64,000 nucleotides of DNA from Burkholderiales bacterium C2 (GTDB lineage: Bacteria; Pseudomonadota; Gammaproteobacteria; Burkholderiales; Burkholderiaceae_C), in assembly GCA_005503085.1 (NCBI GenBank), contig SCOI01000006.1:186001-250000 (forward strand), given 5' to 3'. Below are positions 27,566-36,160 of this stretch, one piece after another. Every line of letters starts with the position of its first letter. Positions within the stretch are counted from its first letter, which is position 1. The notes below the pieces were generated by a model. That model had not been told where the DNA came from and searched no databases. It saw only the letters and a program-made list of their open reading frames with translations. The translations under genes were made by a program, and so were the position numbers.

Positions 27566-29011
27566 TTAGGAGGCGCGCACCACCGTCACGCTGCACTCCG
27601 CTTCGGCCACCACCTGGGCCGAGACGCTGCCCAGATAGCGGCGCAGCGCCGAGCTGCCGCTGGCCCCCATCACCAGATGGTCGACCCGGGCCTTGGCGGC
27701 GAACTCGATCAGGGCCTGGGCCGCATCGGGCGCCTCCAGCACATGGAAGGTCAATCGCCCATCCTCCAGCGCCAGCGCGCGGCTGATCGGGCGGGCCCAG
27801 TGCTTCAAGGCGATCAGCTGTTTGACATGCAGGCTCTGGCCGGCCTTGTCGGTCAGCTCGTCCATGCCGATGCGGGCCGTCTTCATCACGCTGACGCAGG
27901 CCAGCCGCGCACCCGGCTCGGCCTGCACCAGCCGCCGCACCGTCTCCTGCAACTGGGCCAGCAGCGCGGGGGTGGCGGCCTCGGTGTCGACCGCCGCCAT
28001 GATGATGGGACTGCGCGCCACCTGCTCGTCGACGCTGGCCGCAGGCGAGGGCTCGGCGCCCAGCGCGAAAAACCAGCGCTTGAAGGTCTTGACCACCGAG
28101 CTGGTTTGCAGGCGCTCGGCGCGGCGTGTCAGTGCGATGCCCTCGGGTCGCTGCAGATCCAGCGCGAGCTGGGCCGCGCTCTGGTAGCGACGCTCGGCCT
28201 TGACCTCCAGGCAGTGCAGGATCAGCTCCTGCAGCCAAGGCGGGATCTCGGCGCGCAGCGCGCGCGGCGGCACCGGATCGATGTACAGGCGCCGACGCAG
28301 GCCACGCACCGACGAGGGCTGGCCGAAGGGCCGCTCGCCGGTGGCCAGGTGGTAGAGCATCACGCCCAGCGCGAACAGATCGCTGCGCGGGTCGTTGCGG
28401 ACGAACTGCACCTGCTCGGGCGACATATAGGGGCCGGTGCCCATGGGCAGCTCGAACTCCTCTTCCAGCAGATCGGGCAGCTGGCTGTGGCGCGACAGGC
28501 CGAAATCCACCAGCACGGCCACGCCGTCCGGGCGGAACATGATGTTGCTGGGCTTGATGTCCAGATGCACCACATGCTGGCGGTGCAGGGCATGCAGGGC
28601 GGTGGCCACCTTGATGCCGATGTCCACCACCTCGTCCAGCGGCAGTGGTGCATCGTCCAGCCGTGGCCGCAGCGAGGGGCCGTCGATGCGCTCCATCACG
28701 ATATAGGCCTGGCGTGTCCAGTCGCCGCGCGCCACATAGCGCGGCACATGCGGACCCTTCAGTGCCGGCATCAGCATCTGCTCGACCTCGAAGCCGACGA
28801 TGGTGGCCGGGTCCTCGCCGCCCTTGATGCGTGGCAGCTTCATGATCAGCGGCAGGCCGTCGCCGGGCTCGACGCGGGTCACGGCCCAGAGATTGGCCAT
28901 GCCGCCCTGGTGCAGGTGCTCGTCCAGGCGGAAGCCATCGAGCACCAGCCCCGGCACCAGCGGGCCGGGCAGGGGCAGGTCTTGCGTGCTGTGGGTAGCG
29001 CCGTCGCTCAT
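27566..29011 (-). CDS. Serine/threonine protein kinase fused to a universal stress protein domain
   Basis: Residues 25-290 are a Hanks-type kinase: Lys58 in IMKLP, Asp151 in HLDIKPSN, DFG at 169-171 (VDFGLS) and GTGPYMSPEQ in the activation segment. After a linker, residues 335-481 form a UspA domain ending in MGASGSSALRRYLGSVS. That loop is one residue shorter than the usual G-2x-G-9x-G(S/T) ATP motif. The Gly-rich loop is HQGGMANLWAV. Kinases joined to Usp domains are known but uncommon; the Usp part may sense nucleotide or stress. The phosphoesterase gene lies 4 bases upstream on the same strand. Confidence 0.88.
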   Translation of the reverse strand: MSDGATHSTQDLPLPGPLVPGLVLDGFRLDEHLHQGGMANLWAVTRVEPGDGLPLIMKLPRIKGGEDPATIVGFEVEQMLMPALKGPHVPRYVARGDWTRQAYIVMERIDGPSLRPRLDDAPLPLDEVVDIGIKVATALHALHRQHVVHLDIKPSNIMFRPDGVAVLVDFGLSRHSQLPDLLEEEFELPMGTGPYMSPEQVQFVRNDPRSDLFALGVMLYHLATGERPFGQPSSVRGLRRRLYIDPVPPRALRAEIPPWLQELILHCLEVKAERRYQSAAQLALDLQRPEGIALTRRAERLQTSSVVKTFKRWFFALGAEPSPAASVDEQVARSPIIMAAVDTEAATPALLAQLQETVRRLVQAEPGARLACVSVMKTARIGMDELTDKAGQSLHVKQLIALKHWARPISRALALEDGRLTFHVLEAPDAAQALIEFAAKARVDHLVMGASGSSALRRYLGSVSAQVVAEAECSVTVVRAS

Positions 29012-29015
29012 CGGC

Positions 29016-29771
29016 CTACTCGCCCTGGCTCAGCCGCGCGGCCAGGCGCTCGGCCACGGCCTCGGGCAGGCCGGAGCTGCGGATGCGGGCGGCGGCGGCC
29101 TCGACGTCATAGGGCACGCGCTGGAAGCTCAGCAGGCCGGTCTCGGTGTCGAAGCAGGCATAGCAGGCCTCGGGATTGCCATCGCGCGGCTGGCCGCAGG
29201 AGCCCGGGATGATCAGCCACTGGCGATGGCTCAGCAGCGGGATCTCGACGCCCGGCACCGGGCAGAAGTCGCCGGCCTTGCCGGTGCCCGACAGGTGGTA
29301 GAGCATGGGCTCGTGCATATGGCCGCAGAAGGTGTAGGCGCGGTCGGTGGCCTGCAGGCTGCGCATCGCCTCGGCACGGCCCTGGATGTATTCGAAGCCC
29401 TCGGGCGCGAAGGCGTTGGCATGGACGAACAGGCAGTCGCCTCGGCTGGCCGTCATCGGCAGCTCGGCCAGGAAGCGCAGCTGCTCGGTGCTCAGCTGTT
29501 CGCGGGTCCAGGCGGCGGCGGCGCGGGCATCCTCGCGCATGGTCGGCAGCGCGCCATGGACGACCGCGCTGTCGTGGTTGCCCATCACGGCCGGCGCGCC
29601 CTGATCGACCAGTTCGCGCACCCGGTCCAGCACCCAGCCGGGGTCGCCGCCATAGCCGACATAGTCACCCAGAAAAGCGTGGCCGTCGCAGCCCTGGGCC
29701 TGGGCATGGGCCAGCACGGCCGTCAGGGCTTCTCGATTGGCATGCAGGTCGGTGATCAGCGCAAGTTTCAT
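29016..29771 (-). CDS. Metallophosphoesterase
   Basis: The 251-residue calcineurin-like enzyme shows all metal motifs: ITDLHAN (DxH), FLGDYVGYG (GDxxxxG), MGNHDSAV (GNHD), FVHAN and CGHMHEPM (GHxH). YfcE/PrpE-type phosphodiesterases and PPM/PPP-like phosphoprotein phosphatases both use this core. It is the first gene of a unit with the kinase-Usp fusion, 4 bases apart. Reversal of the kinase's action is therefore an attractive but unproven idea. Confidence 0.85.
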   Translation of the reverse strand: MKLALITDLHANREALTAVLAHAQAQGCDGHAFLGDYVGYGGDPGWVLDRVRELVDQGAPAVMGNHDSAVVHGALPTMREDARAAAAWTREQLSTEQLRFLAELPMTASRGDCLFVHANAFAPEGFEYIQGRAEAMRSLQATDRAYTFCGHMHEPMLYHLSGTGKAGDFCPVPGVEIPLLSHRQWLIIPGSCGQPRDGNPEACYACFDTETGLLSFQRVPYDVEAAAARIRSSGLPEAVAERLAARLSQGE

Positions 29772-29864
29772 GGGCGCATCATGCTACAGGGGGCTGACGG
29801 CAGGCTGAGCTATGCTGGCTGCTCTGCATCTGCCGCCGCGGATCACTCGTCAAAGGGTTGGGTG

Positions 29865-30680
29865 ATGATTGAGAGTCTTGGGCGCCTGCTGCGCCGGATC
29901 GTGTTGTGGCCCATGGCGTTGGGCCTGTCGACGCCTTCGCTGGCCGACTGCTCGCGCGCCATGCAGGTGCCGGCGGCGCCGGTCGGCCTGAGCATGATCG
30001 TCTCGGACGAGGGCATCGGCGGGGTCTATCACGAGGTGCTGAGCGGCATCACCGGCTGCAGCTTCCTGTTTACGCCGGTGCCGCGGGCCCGACTGGAGGC
30101 CATGTTCGAGAATGGCCGTGCCGATCTGCTGATACCGGCGGCCCGCACGCCGCGCCGCGACGAGTTCGGACATTTCGTGCCGCTGATCTATGCACGCGCC
30201 ACGCTGATCTCGCTGAACGCGGAACGCGCGCCGGTGCGCAGCCTGCAGGAGCTGCGCGAGCGCAAGGAGCTGCGGGTCGCGCTGGTGCGCGGCTTCGATT
30301 ATGGCGATGCCTACCAGGCCTTGATCAGGGATCTGCGCGCCCAGGGGCGGCTTTTTCTCGATGTGGACCCGGTCTCGGTGGGGCGCATGCTGCAGGCCGG
30401 CCTGGCCGACATCACCATCATGGCGCCGTCCATCCTGGTCGGTGCCTTGCTGGCCGATGCCCGCTTCAAGCCGCTGATCGAGCGGCTGCGCTACGAGCCG
30501 GTCGATGAGCTGCCGTGGGTCGACAGCGGTGCCTACATCTCCAAGACCTCGGTCAGCGAGCAGGACCGTGCGGTGCTGCGCGAGGCCCTGGAGAAGGCTT
30601 CGCGCAGCGGCATTGTCTGGAAGGCCTTCCAGCGCTACTACCCGGTCGGCAGCCTGGCCGACAGCATCAAGCCGCGCTGA
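29865..30680 (+). CDS. Periplasmic binding-protein-like exported protein
   Basis: The 271-residue product has a signal peptide ending STPSLA and a fold pattern like family 3 solute-binding proteins (GVYHEVLSGITGCSFLFTPVPRARLEAMFENGRADLLIPAARTPRRD). No ABC transporter genes are near. Many such orphan proteins in betaproteobacteria have no known ligand. The start at ATG 29865 is preceded directly by an in-frame GTG. The gene runs convergently into argF, with 3 bases between the stops. Confidence 0.72.
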   Translation: MIESLGRLLRRIVLWPMALGLSTPSLADCSRAMQVPAAPVGLSMIVSDEGIGGVYHEVLSGITGCSFLFTPVPRARLEAMFENGRADLLIPAARTPRRDEFGHFVPLIYARATLISLNAERAPVRSLQELRERKELRVALVRGFDYGDAYQALIRDLRAQGRLFLDVDPVSVGRMLQAGLADITIMAPSILVGALLADARFKPLIERLRYEPVDELPWVDSGAYISKTSVSEQDRAVLREALEKASRSGIVWKAFQRYYPVGSLADSIKPR

Positions 30681-30683
30681 GTC

Positions 30684-31625
30684 TCAGCCGATGCGGCCCA
30701 GCAGCAGGTACTCCATCAGGGCCTTCTGCACATGCATGCGGTTCTCGGCTTCTTCCCAGACCACCGACTGCGGACCATCGATCACATCGGCCGCGACCTC
30801 CTCGCCGCGATGCGCCGGCAGGCAGTGCATGAAGAGCGCATCGGGCTTGGCGACGGCCATCATCTCGGCATCGACGCACCAGTCGGCAAAGGCGGCGCGG
30901 CGAGCCTCGTTCTCGGCCTCGTAACCCATGCTGGTCCAGACATCGGTGGTCACCAGATCGGCGCCGCGGCAGGCGTCCATCGGGTCCTTGAAGACCTTGT
31001 AGCAGTCGGTGTTCTTGATGCCGGCCACCACCGGGTCGACCTCGTAGCCGCCGGGCGTGCTGACATGGACCGTGAAGCCCAGGATCTCGGCCGCCTGCAG
31101 CCAGGTGTTGGCCATATTGTTGCCGTCGCCAACCCAGGCCACGACCCGGCCCTTCAGGCAGTCCACATCGACGACGCCGCGGTGGTTCATGCCGCGCGCT
31201 TCGATGAAGGTGAACAGATCGGCCAGGATCTGGCAGGGGTGGTACTCGTTGGTCAGGCCGTTGATGACCGGCACCCGCGAGTGGGCCGCGAAGCGCTCGA
31301 TCTTGGTCTGCTCGTAGGTGCGAATCATCACCAGATCGACCATGCGGCTGATCACGCGGGCGCTGTCCTCGATAGGCTCGGCCCGGCCCAGCTGGCTGTC
31401 GCCGGTGGTCAGGTGCACCACCGAGCCACCCATCTGGTACATGCCGGCCTCGAAGCTGACCCGGGTACGGGTGCTGGCCTTCTCGAAGATCATCGCCAGC
31501 GTGCGGTCCTGTAGCGGCTGGTAGCGCTCGTAGTTCTTGAAACGCCGCTTGATCAGTGCGGCGCGCTCGAACAGATAGACATACTCCTCGGCCCGGAAGT
31601 CCTTGAACTGCAGGTAGTGGCGCAT
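30684..31625 (-). CDS. argF: Ornithine carbamoyltransferase
   Basis: The 313-residue enzyme transfers carbamoyl phosphate to ornithine to make citrulline in arginine synthesis. The carbamoyl-phosphate motif FEKASTRTRVSFE, the HPCQILADLFT segment, DVWTSMGYE and the ornithine motif MHCLPAHRGEEV are all present. I prefer ATG 31625 because GGGGA lies eight bases upstream; ATG 31634 and ATG 31646 (overlapping the argD stop) are in frame. It follows argD on the same strand. Confidence 0.96.
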   Translation of the reverse strand: MRHYLQFKDFRAEEYVYLFERAALIKRRFKNYERYQPLQDRTLAMIFEKASTRTRVSFEAGMYQMGGSVVHLTTGDSQLGRAEPIEDSARVISRMVDLVMIRTYEQTKIERFAAHSRVPVINGLTNEYHPCQILADLFTFIEARGMNHRGVVDVDCLKGRVVAWVGDGNNMANTWLQAAEILGFTVHVSTPGGYEVDPVVAGIKNTDCYKVFKDPMDACRGADLVTTDVWTSMGYEAENEARRAAFADWCVDAEMMAVAKPDALFMHCLPAHRGEEVAADVIDGPQSVVWEEAENRMHVQKALMEYLLLGRIG

Positions 31626-31642
31626 CAAGCTCATCCCCGGCT

Positions 31643-32845
31643 TCATGGCTGGGCCAGGAATGCTTTGATCAGCGGGCAGAGCAGGGCGACGATCTGCGCC
31701 GCCTCGGCCTCGCTGAGGATCAGCGCCGGCACCAGGCGCACCACCTTGTCGGCGGTCACGCTGATCAGCAGGCCGGCTTCGAGGGCCTGGCCCAGCAGCA
31801 CGCCGCAGGGGCGCGACAGCTCGATGCCCAGCATCAGGCCCTGGCCGCGGATCTCGACCACGCCGGCCACGCCGGCCAGCTCGCGCTCCAGCCCTGCCTT
31901 CAGCGCCGCGCCGACGGTGGCCGCATTGGCCAGCAGGCCTTCCTCTTCCATGATGCGCAGGGTCTCGACCCCGGCGCGCATGGCCAGCGGATTGCCGCCA
32001 AAGGTCGTGCCGTGATTGCCCGCTTGCAGCACCTTGGCCGCACGTGGCCCGCAGACTACGGCGCCGATCGGCACGCCCGAGCCCAGGCCCTTGGCCAGCG
32101 GCATCACGTCCGGCTGGATGCCGGCCCATTGGTGGGCAAACCACTTGCCGGTGCGGCCGATGCCGCATTGCACCTCGTCCAGCATCAAGAGGATGTCGTG
32201 CTGGTCGCAGAGCTTGCGCAGCGCCTGCAGGAACTCGATGCGGGCGGGGTTGATGCCGCCTTCGCCCTGGATGGTTTCCAGGAAGATCGCGGTGACGTTC
32301 GGATGCGACTGCAGCGCGGCTTCCAGCGCCGGGATATTGTTCAGCGGCACCCGCACAAAACCCTCGACCAGCGGGCCGAAGCCGGCCTGCACCTTGGGGT
32401 TGGCGGTGGCGGACAGCGTCGCGATCGAGCGGCCGTGGAAAGCACCTTCGAAGACGATGCACTCCGGGCGGCTGTTGCCGCGGTCATGGCCGAATTTGCG
32501 GGCGATCTTCAGCGCCGCCTCATTGGCTTCCAGACCGCTGTTGCAGAAGAAGGCATTGCTCAGGCCCGACAGCTCGCAAAGCTTGGCGGCCAGTTGTTCC
32601 TGCAAGGGCACATGGTAGTAGTTGCTGGTGTGGATCAGCTTGGCGACCTGCTCCTGCAGCGCCGGCACCAGCTTCGGGTGCGCATGACCCAGGGTGTTGA
32701 CCGCGATGCCGCCCAGCCCGTCCAGATATCGTCGGCCGTTGACGTCCCAGACCCAGCAGCCCTGGCCGTGCGACAGCGCAACGGGCAGGCGGCCATAGGT
32801 TTGCATGACATGCGGCTCGGACGGTACGGCAGGCACAGCGTTCAT
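31643..32845 (-). CDS. argD: Acetylornithine aminotransferase
   Basis: This 400-residue class III PLP aminotransferase shows CNSGLEANEAALKIARKFG, FEGAFHGRSIATLSATANPK, MLDEVQCGIGRTG and the lysine motif MPLAKGLGSGVPIGAV. It makes N-acetylornithine from the semialdehyde. The start at 32845 follows GGAGAG. Upstream, an 8-base-pair hairpin (32882-32902) lies in the expected leader, with TAGAAT on the minus strand (32910-32915) as a candidate -10 element. argF follows directly. Confidence 0.95.
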   Translation of the reverse strand: MNAVPAVPSEPHVMQTYGRLPVALSHGQGCWVWDVNGRRYLDGLGGIAVNTLGHAHPKLVPALQEQVAKLIHTSNYYHVPLQEQLAAKLCELSGLSNAFFCNSGLEANEAALKIARKFGHDRGNSRPECIVFEGAFHGRSIATLSATANPKVQAGFGPLVEGFVRVPLNNIPALEAALQSHPNVTAIFLETIQGEGGINPARIEFLQALRKLCDQHDILLMLDEVQCGIGRTGKWFAHQWAGIQPDVMPLAKGLGSGVPIGAVVCGPRAAKVLQAGNHGTTFGGNPLAMRAGVETLRIMEEEGLLANAATVGAALKAGLERELAGVAGVVEIRGQGLMLGIELSRPCGVLLGQALEAGLLISVTADKVVRLVPALILSEAEAAQIVALLCPLIKAFLAQP

Positions 32846-33101
32846 CAACTCTCCGGATCGGTGGTGGGTGTTGGGAAAGGCAGGGGCGGTCTGGCCGCCC
32901 CTAAGCACAATTCTAAGGGGGCTGTTTCGCACAGCCAGCGCTTTGTGCGCAGAACTGCCGCCCTTGGTGCGGCCTGCAAGCCCCCGTCTTGCTGCGGCGC
33001 AACACATCCGAGGCACAATAGCGCTCTTGCCGCGAGTCGCGGCAGACCGGGCCGCCGCAGCCATCTCCTCGGTGCCTGGGTTTGAACCCCTTGTCAGACG
33101 C

Positions 33102-33431
33102 ATGAGCCAGTCCCCCAAACCGCGCGAAGTCTTTATTCAGGGCCTGACTCTGGACGGACGCACGTTTCGCCCCAGCGACTGGGCCGAGCGGCTGGCCGGC
33201 GCCATGTCCTGCTTTCGGCCCGGCGGCTCGCGCGGCGGCCCGGGTGCCCATATCGGCTACTCGCCTTACTGTGTGCCGCGCGTGATCAACGGCATCAAGT
33301 GCGTGATCGTCAATGAAGAGCTGAAGGCGCTGGAGCCGATGGCCTGGGACTTCGTGATGAACTTCGCGCGCGACAACCAGTTGCAGGTCGCCGAGGCCTG
33401 CCTGCTGCCCGACAAGCCACCGGCCGGCTGA
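33102..33431 (+). CDS. DUF3579-family protein
   Basis: The 109-residue protein (REVFIQGLTLDGRTFRPSDWAERLAG, YCVPRVINGIKCVIVNEELK) belongs to a family found mainly in betaproteobacteria, often beside argD-argF as here. Its role is unknown. The start at 33102 begins the conserved part. The preceding leader contains a perfect palindrome TGCCGCGA-G-TCGCGGCA (33028-33044). Confidence 0.82.
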   Translation: MSQSPKPREVFIQGLTLDGRTFRPSDWAERLAGAMSCFRPGGSRGGPGAHIGYSPYCVPRVINGIKCVIVNEELKALEPMAWDFVMNFARDNQLQVAEACLLPDKPPAG

Positions 33432-33443
33432 GCCGCGCGCGGC

Positions 33444-33560
33444 CTATCGCAGGCGCCAGCGCCGAGAGCGCCACAGGGCCAGCAGTTCGATCAGGCCCCA
33501 CAAGCAGGCACTGGCCAGTGCGAGCAGGGGACGTGGATTCAGAAGGTGGCTGGGTGTCAT
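33444..33560 (-). CDS. Possible 38-residue membrane protein
   Basis: A short open frame reads MTPSHLLNPRPLLALASACL, then WGLIELLALWRSRRWRLR and a stop. It has one hydrophobic helix (about residues 12-30) with a strongly basic C-terminus, which is the usual inside-positive pattern of a single-pass small protein. It fills most of an otherwise empty 269-base gap and does not overlap a known gene. The ribosome-binding site is weak, so it may be chance. No family is recognised. Confidence 0.35.
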   Translation of the reverse strand: MTPSHLLNPRPLLALASACLWGLIELLALWRSRRWRLR

Positions 33561-33700
33561 CGCAACAGGGGACGGGTTTTCGTGCTGTTCACGCTACGCA
33601 CACTTGATGTCTATCGTGTGACGGGATGTAATCGCGCTGGGTATATCGAGGCCGCAATTGCGGCGTCTATGCTTCAGGTCCTCACCAATTGGAAGCCCGG

Positions 33701-34747
33701 GTGTCCAGCACACAGGCCGTAGAGCCGTCCCCCTTGATCGAATTGCTGGAAATGGAACGCCTTGTCGAGCAGGGCGCGCCTTATCTGCAGCAGCGCCAGC
33801 TTTGCGATGTCGAAGTGGCGGGCCGACGGCTTCCTGTGCTGGCTTTTTGCCTCGGCAACCCCGATCCGGAGGTGCCGGCCATCGGCATCTTTGGCGGCGT
33901 GCATGGCTTGGAGCGCATCGGTGCCGAGGTCGTGATGGCTTATCTGGGCAGCTTGGTCGCACGCTTGCGCTGGGATTCGACCCTGCATCGCCAGCTTGAG
34001 TCGCTGCGCATGGTGTTCATGCCCATGGTCAATCCCGGCGGCGTCTGGCGCGGCACGCGGGCCAACCCCCAAGGTGTCGATCTGATGCGCAATGCGCCGG
34101 TCGAGGCCAGCGGCGGCGCGCCTTTCATGCTGGGTGGCCAGCGCATCAGTGCCAATCTGCCCTGGTATCGGGGCGTGGCCGGTGCGCCGATGCAGCTCGA
34201 GAGCGAGGCCTTGTGCGCGCTGGTGCGGCAGGAGTTGCTGAGCCACCGCTTCGCGATCAGCGTTGACTGCCATTCGGGCTTCGGCCTGAGCGACCGCATC
34301 TGGTTTCCCTTTGCCCATACCGCCGTGCCGATCGAGCATCTGCCCGAGATCCATGCCTTGGCCGAGATCCTGGATCAGACCCATGTTCAGCACCGTTATG
34401 TCTTCGAGCCGCAGAGCCGGCAATACCTGACCCATGGCGATCTCTGGGACCATCTGTATCTGCAGGCCTGTGAGCGGCCCGAGTGCATGCTGCTGCCGCT
34501 GACCCTGGAGATGGGCTCCTGGCTGTGGGTCAAGAAGAATCCGCGCCAGATGTTCTCGCGCCAGGGCATGTTCAACCCGCTGATCGGCCACCGCCAGCAG
34601 CGGGTGCTGCGCCGGCATATGAGCTGGCTGGATTTCGTGTCGCGGGCCGCCAGCGGTGCCGAGCGCTGGCTGCCCCGGCCCGAGCAGCGCGCCGAGCAGC
34701 GCGAGCGTGCGTTGACGCGCTGGTACCGGCGCGGGAGGGTGTCATGA
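33701..34747 (+). CDS. M14-type zinc carboxypeptidase family protein
   Basis: The 348-residue protein shows the metal motif HGLE in GGVHGLERIGAE, the arginine/Asn region MVNPGGVWRGTRANPQGVDLMRN, the third zinc ligand His in VDCHSGFG and a glutamate in TLEMGSWLW. It is therefore a soluble metallopeptidase or amidohydrolase of the M14/DUF2817 type. GTG 33701 is the best start because GGAAG lies five bases upstream; TTG 33689 is in frame. It overlaps the next hydrolase gene by 4 bases, so the two products probably act together. Confidence 0.8.
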   Translation: MSSTQAVEPSPLIELLEMERLVEQGAPYLQQRQLCDVEVAGRRLPVLAFCLGNPDPEVPAIGIFGGVHGLERIGAEVVMAYLGSLVARLRWDSTLHRQLESLRMVFMPMVNPGGVWRGTRANPQGVDLMRNAPVEASGGAPFMLGGQRISANLPWYRGVAGAPMQLESEALCALVRQELLSHRFAISVDCHSGFGLSDRIWFPFAHTAVPIEHLPEIHALAEILDQTHVQHRYVFEPQSRQYLTHGDLWDHLYLQACERPECMLLPLTLEMGSWLWVKKNPRQMFSRQGMFNPLIGHRQQRVLRRHMSWLDFVSRAASGAERWLPRPEQRAEQRERALTRWYRRGRVS

Positions 34748-35550
34748 GCGAGCCTGTGACCTGGGTGCTGCTGCGTGGACTGACCCGCGAGGCCGGCCAT
34801 TGGGGCACCTTCCCGGCGGTGTTCACCCAGGAAATCACCGCCCAGCAACCGGGCGCCCGGGTCATGACCCTGGACCTGCCCGGCAACGGGGCGCTGTACC
34901 GCGAGGCCAGCCCCAGCCGTGTGCCGGATATGGTGGAGGCCTGCCGGGCCGAGCTGGCGCGTCGCGGGCAGACCGGGCCGGTGCATCTCCTGGCCATGTC
35001 GCTGGGTGCGATGGTGGCATGCGACTGGGCCTCGCGCTATCCGGACGAGGTCGGCGGCACGGTCCTGATCAACACCAGCCTGCGTCCTTACAGCCCGTTC
35101 TTCCATCGCCTGCGTCCGGCCAATTACTGGAAGCTGCTGGCCCTGGGCCTGCTGCGGCTGGGGGTGCGCTGGCGCGAGGCGAGGGTGCTGAAAATGACCT
35201 CGCGTATGGTGACCGAGCCTCAACCGGTGCTGGAGTCCTGGGTGGCGCTGCAGCGCCAGCATCCGGTAGGGGTGCGCAATGGCGTGCGCCAGTTGCTGGC
35301 GGCGATGCGCTATCGCGCCAGCCGTGGCCGGCCGCATGCGCCGATGCTGCTGCTGTGCAGCCAAGCGGACACCCTGGTCGACTGGCGCTGCTCGCAGTCC
35401 CTCAGCCGTGCCTGGGGGGTGCCGCTGCGCCTGCATACCCAGGCCGGCCATGATCTGCCGCTCGATGACCCGCCCTGGGTGGCGCGTGCGGTGTCGGACT
35501 GGCTGCGCGCACGGCAGATGCATGCCAGCGCCGGGCTGGGCCGGACATGA
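34744..35550 (+). CDS. Alpha/beta hydrolase
   Basis: The 268-residue hydrolase has its nucleophile elbow as AMSLG (in LLAMSLGAMVACDWA), where the first glycine of GxSxG is Ala. Asp in SQADTLVD and His in AGHDLPLDDP complete the triad. WVLLRGLTREAGHWG provides the oxyanion region. The ATG overlaps the stop of the metallopeptidase gene. The substrate is unknown. The gene ends directly against the first hairpin of the terminator array. Confidence 0.85.
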   Translation: MSEPVTWVLLRGLTREAGHWGTFPAVFTQEITAQQPGARVMTLDLPGNGALYREASPSRVPDMVEACRAELARRGQTGPVHLLAMSLGAMVACDWASRYPDEVGGTVLINTSLRPYSPFFHRLRPANYWKLLALGLLRLGVRWREARVLKMTSRMVTEPQPVLESWVALQRQHPVGVRNGVRQLLAAMRYRASRGRPHAPMLLLCSQADTLVDWRCSQSLSRAWGVPLRLHTQAGHDLPLDDPPWVARAVSDWLRARQMHASAGLGRT

Positions 35551-35690
35551 AATAGCCCGCGTGAGCGGGCTATTCGTTAAAAAGCCCGCATGAGCGGGCT
35601 ATTCATCAAAAAGCCCGCCGAAGCGAGTCAGACATGAAAAAGCCCGCATGAGCGGGCTATTCATCAAAAAGCCCGCCGAAGCGGGCTTTT
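35551..35690. repeat. Array of repeated terminator hairpins
   Basis: Five hairpin units fill this gap between convergent genes. Perfect stems lie at 35551-35574 (AATAGCCCGC, loop GTGA), 35583-35600, 35641-35658 (AGCCCGC, loop ATGA) and 35667-35690 (AAAAGCCCGC, loop CGAA). A fifth at 35608-35625 has a degraded right arm. A 47-base block at 35579-35625 is repeated exactly at 35637-35683, a period of 58 bases. The last hairpin is the natural rpsT terminator on the minus strand; the others look like duplicated copies. Confidence 0.85.
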
Positions 35691-35711
35691 GCTTTGCACC
35701 AGATCTGGTTT

Positions 35712-36008
35712 TCAGGCGGCCAGCGCCTTGATCTTGGCGGACAAGCGGCTCTTGTGACGAGCAGCCTTGTTCTTGTGGAAGATGCCCTTGTCGGCGACCG
35801 AGTCGATCACGTTCTGGGCGGTCTTGAAGAGCTCAGCGGCCTTGGTCTTGTCGCCAGCGACCACAGCCTTTTGCACGTTCTTGATGACCGTGCGGAATTT
35901 GGAGCGCAGCGCCGTGTTGGCGGCGTTCAGCTTCACGTCCTGACGAGCGCGCTTGCGGCCCGATGCCAGACGGACGGTTTTCTTTTTGGCTTTGGAAGAG
36001 CTTGCCAT
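35712..36008 (-). CDS. rpsT: 30S ribosomal protein S20
   Basis: The 98-residue basic protein begins [22 protein letters not shown] and contains [20 protein letters not shown] and [17 protein letters not shown], diagnostic of S20. It binds 16S rRNA early in assembly. It is a single-gene unit, divergent from murJ as in many betaproteobacteria, and ends at a multi-hairpin terminator array. Confidence 0.97.
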   Translation of the reverse strand: MASSSKAKKKTVRLASGRKRARQDVKLNAANTALRSKFRTVIKNVQKAVVAGDKTKAAELFKTAQNVIDSVADKGIFHKNKAARHKSRLSAKIKALAA

Positions 36009-36160
36009 GTTGTGTATCTACCCAGATGGTGCAAAGACCGCGAGTGTAGCACTTTTGTGAAAGCCATGGCAAAGACTCTGTGCCGATATCGAGGCGGGTG
36101 CTGCAGCGCAACGCGGATAATGCGCCGGCTTCGGCCCCTCCACACGCTCTGTGCCCCTTC

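Noticed and set aside
35579-35683. CRISPR-like look of repeated units
   Set aside because: There are only two exact copies, each containing internal terminator hairpins, with an 11-base interval. There are no spacers of uniform length and no cas genes.
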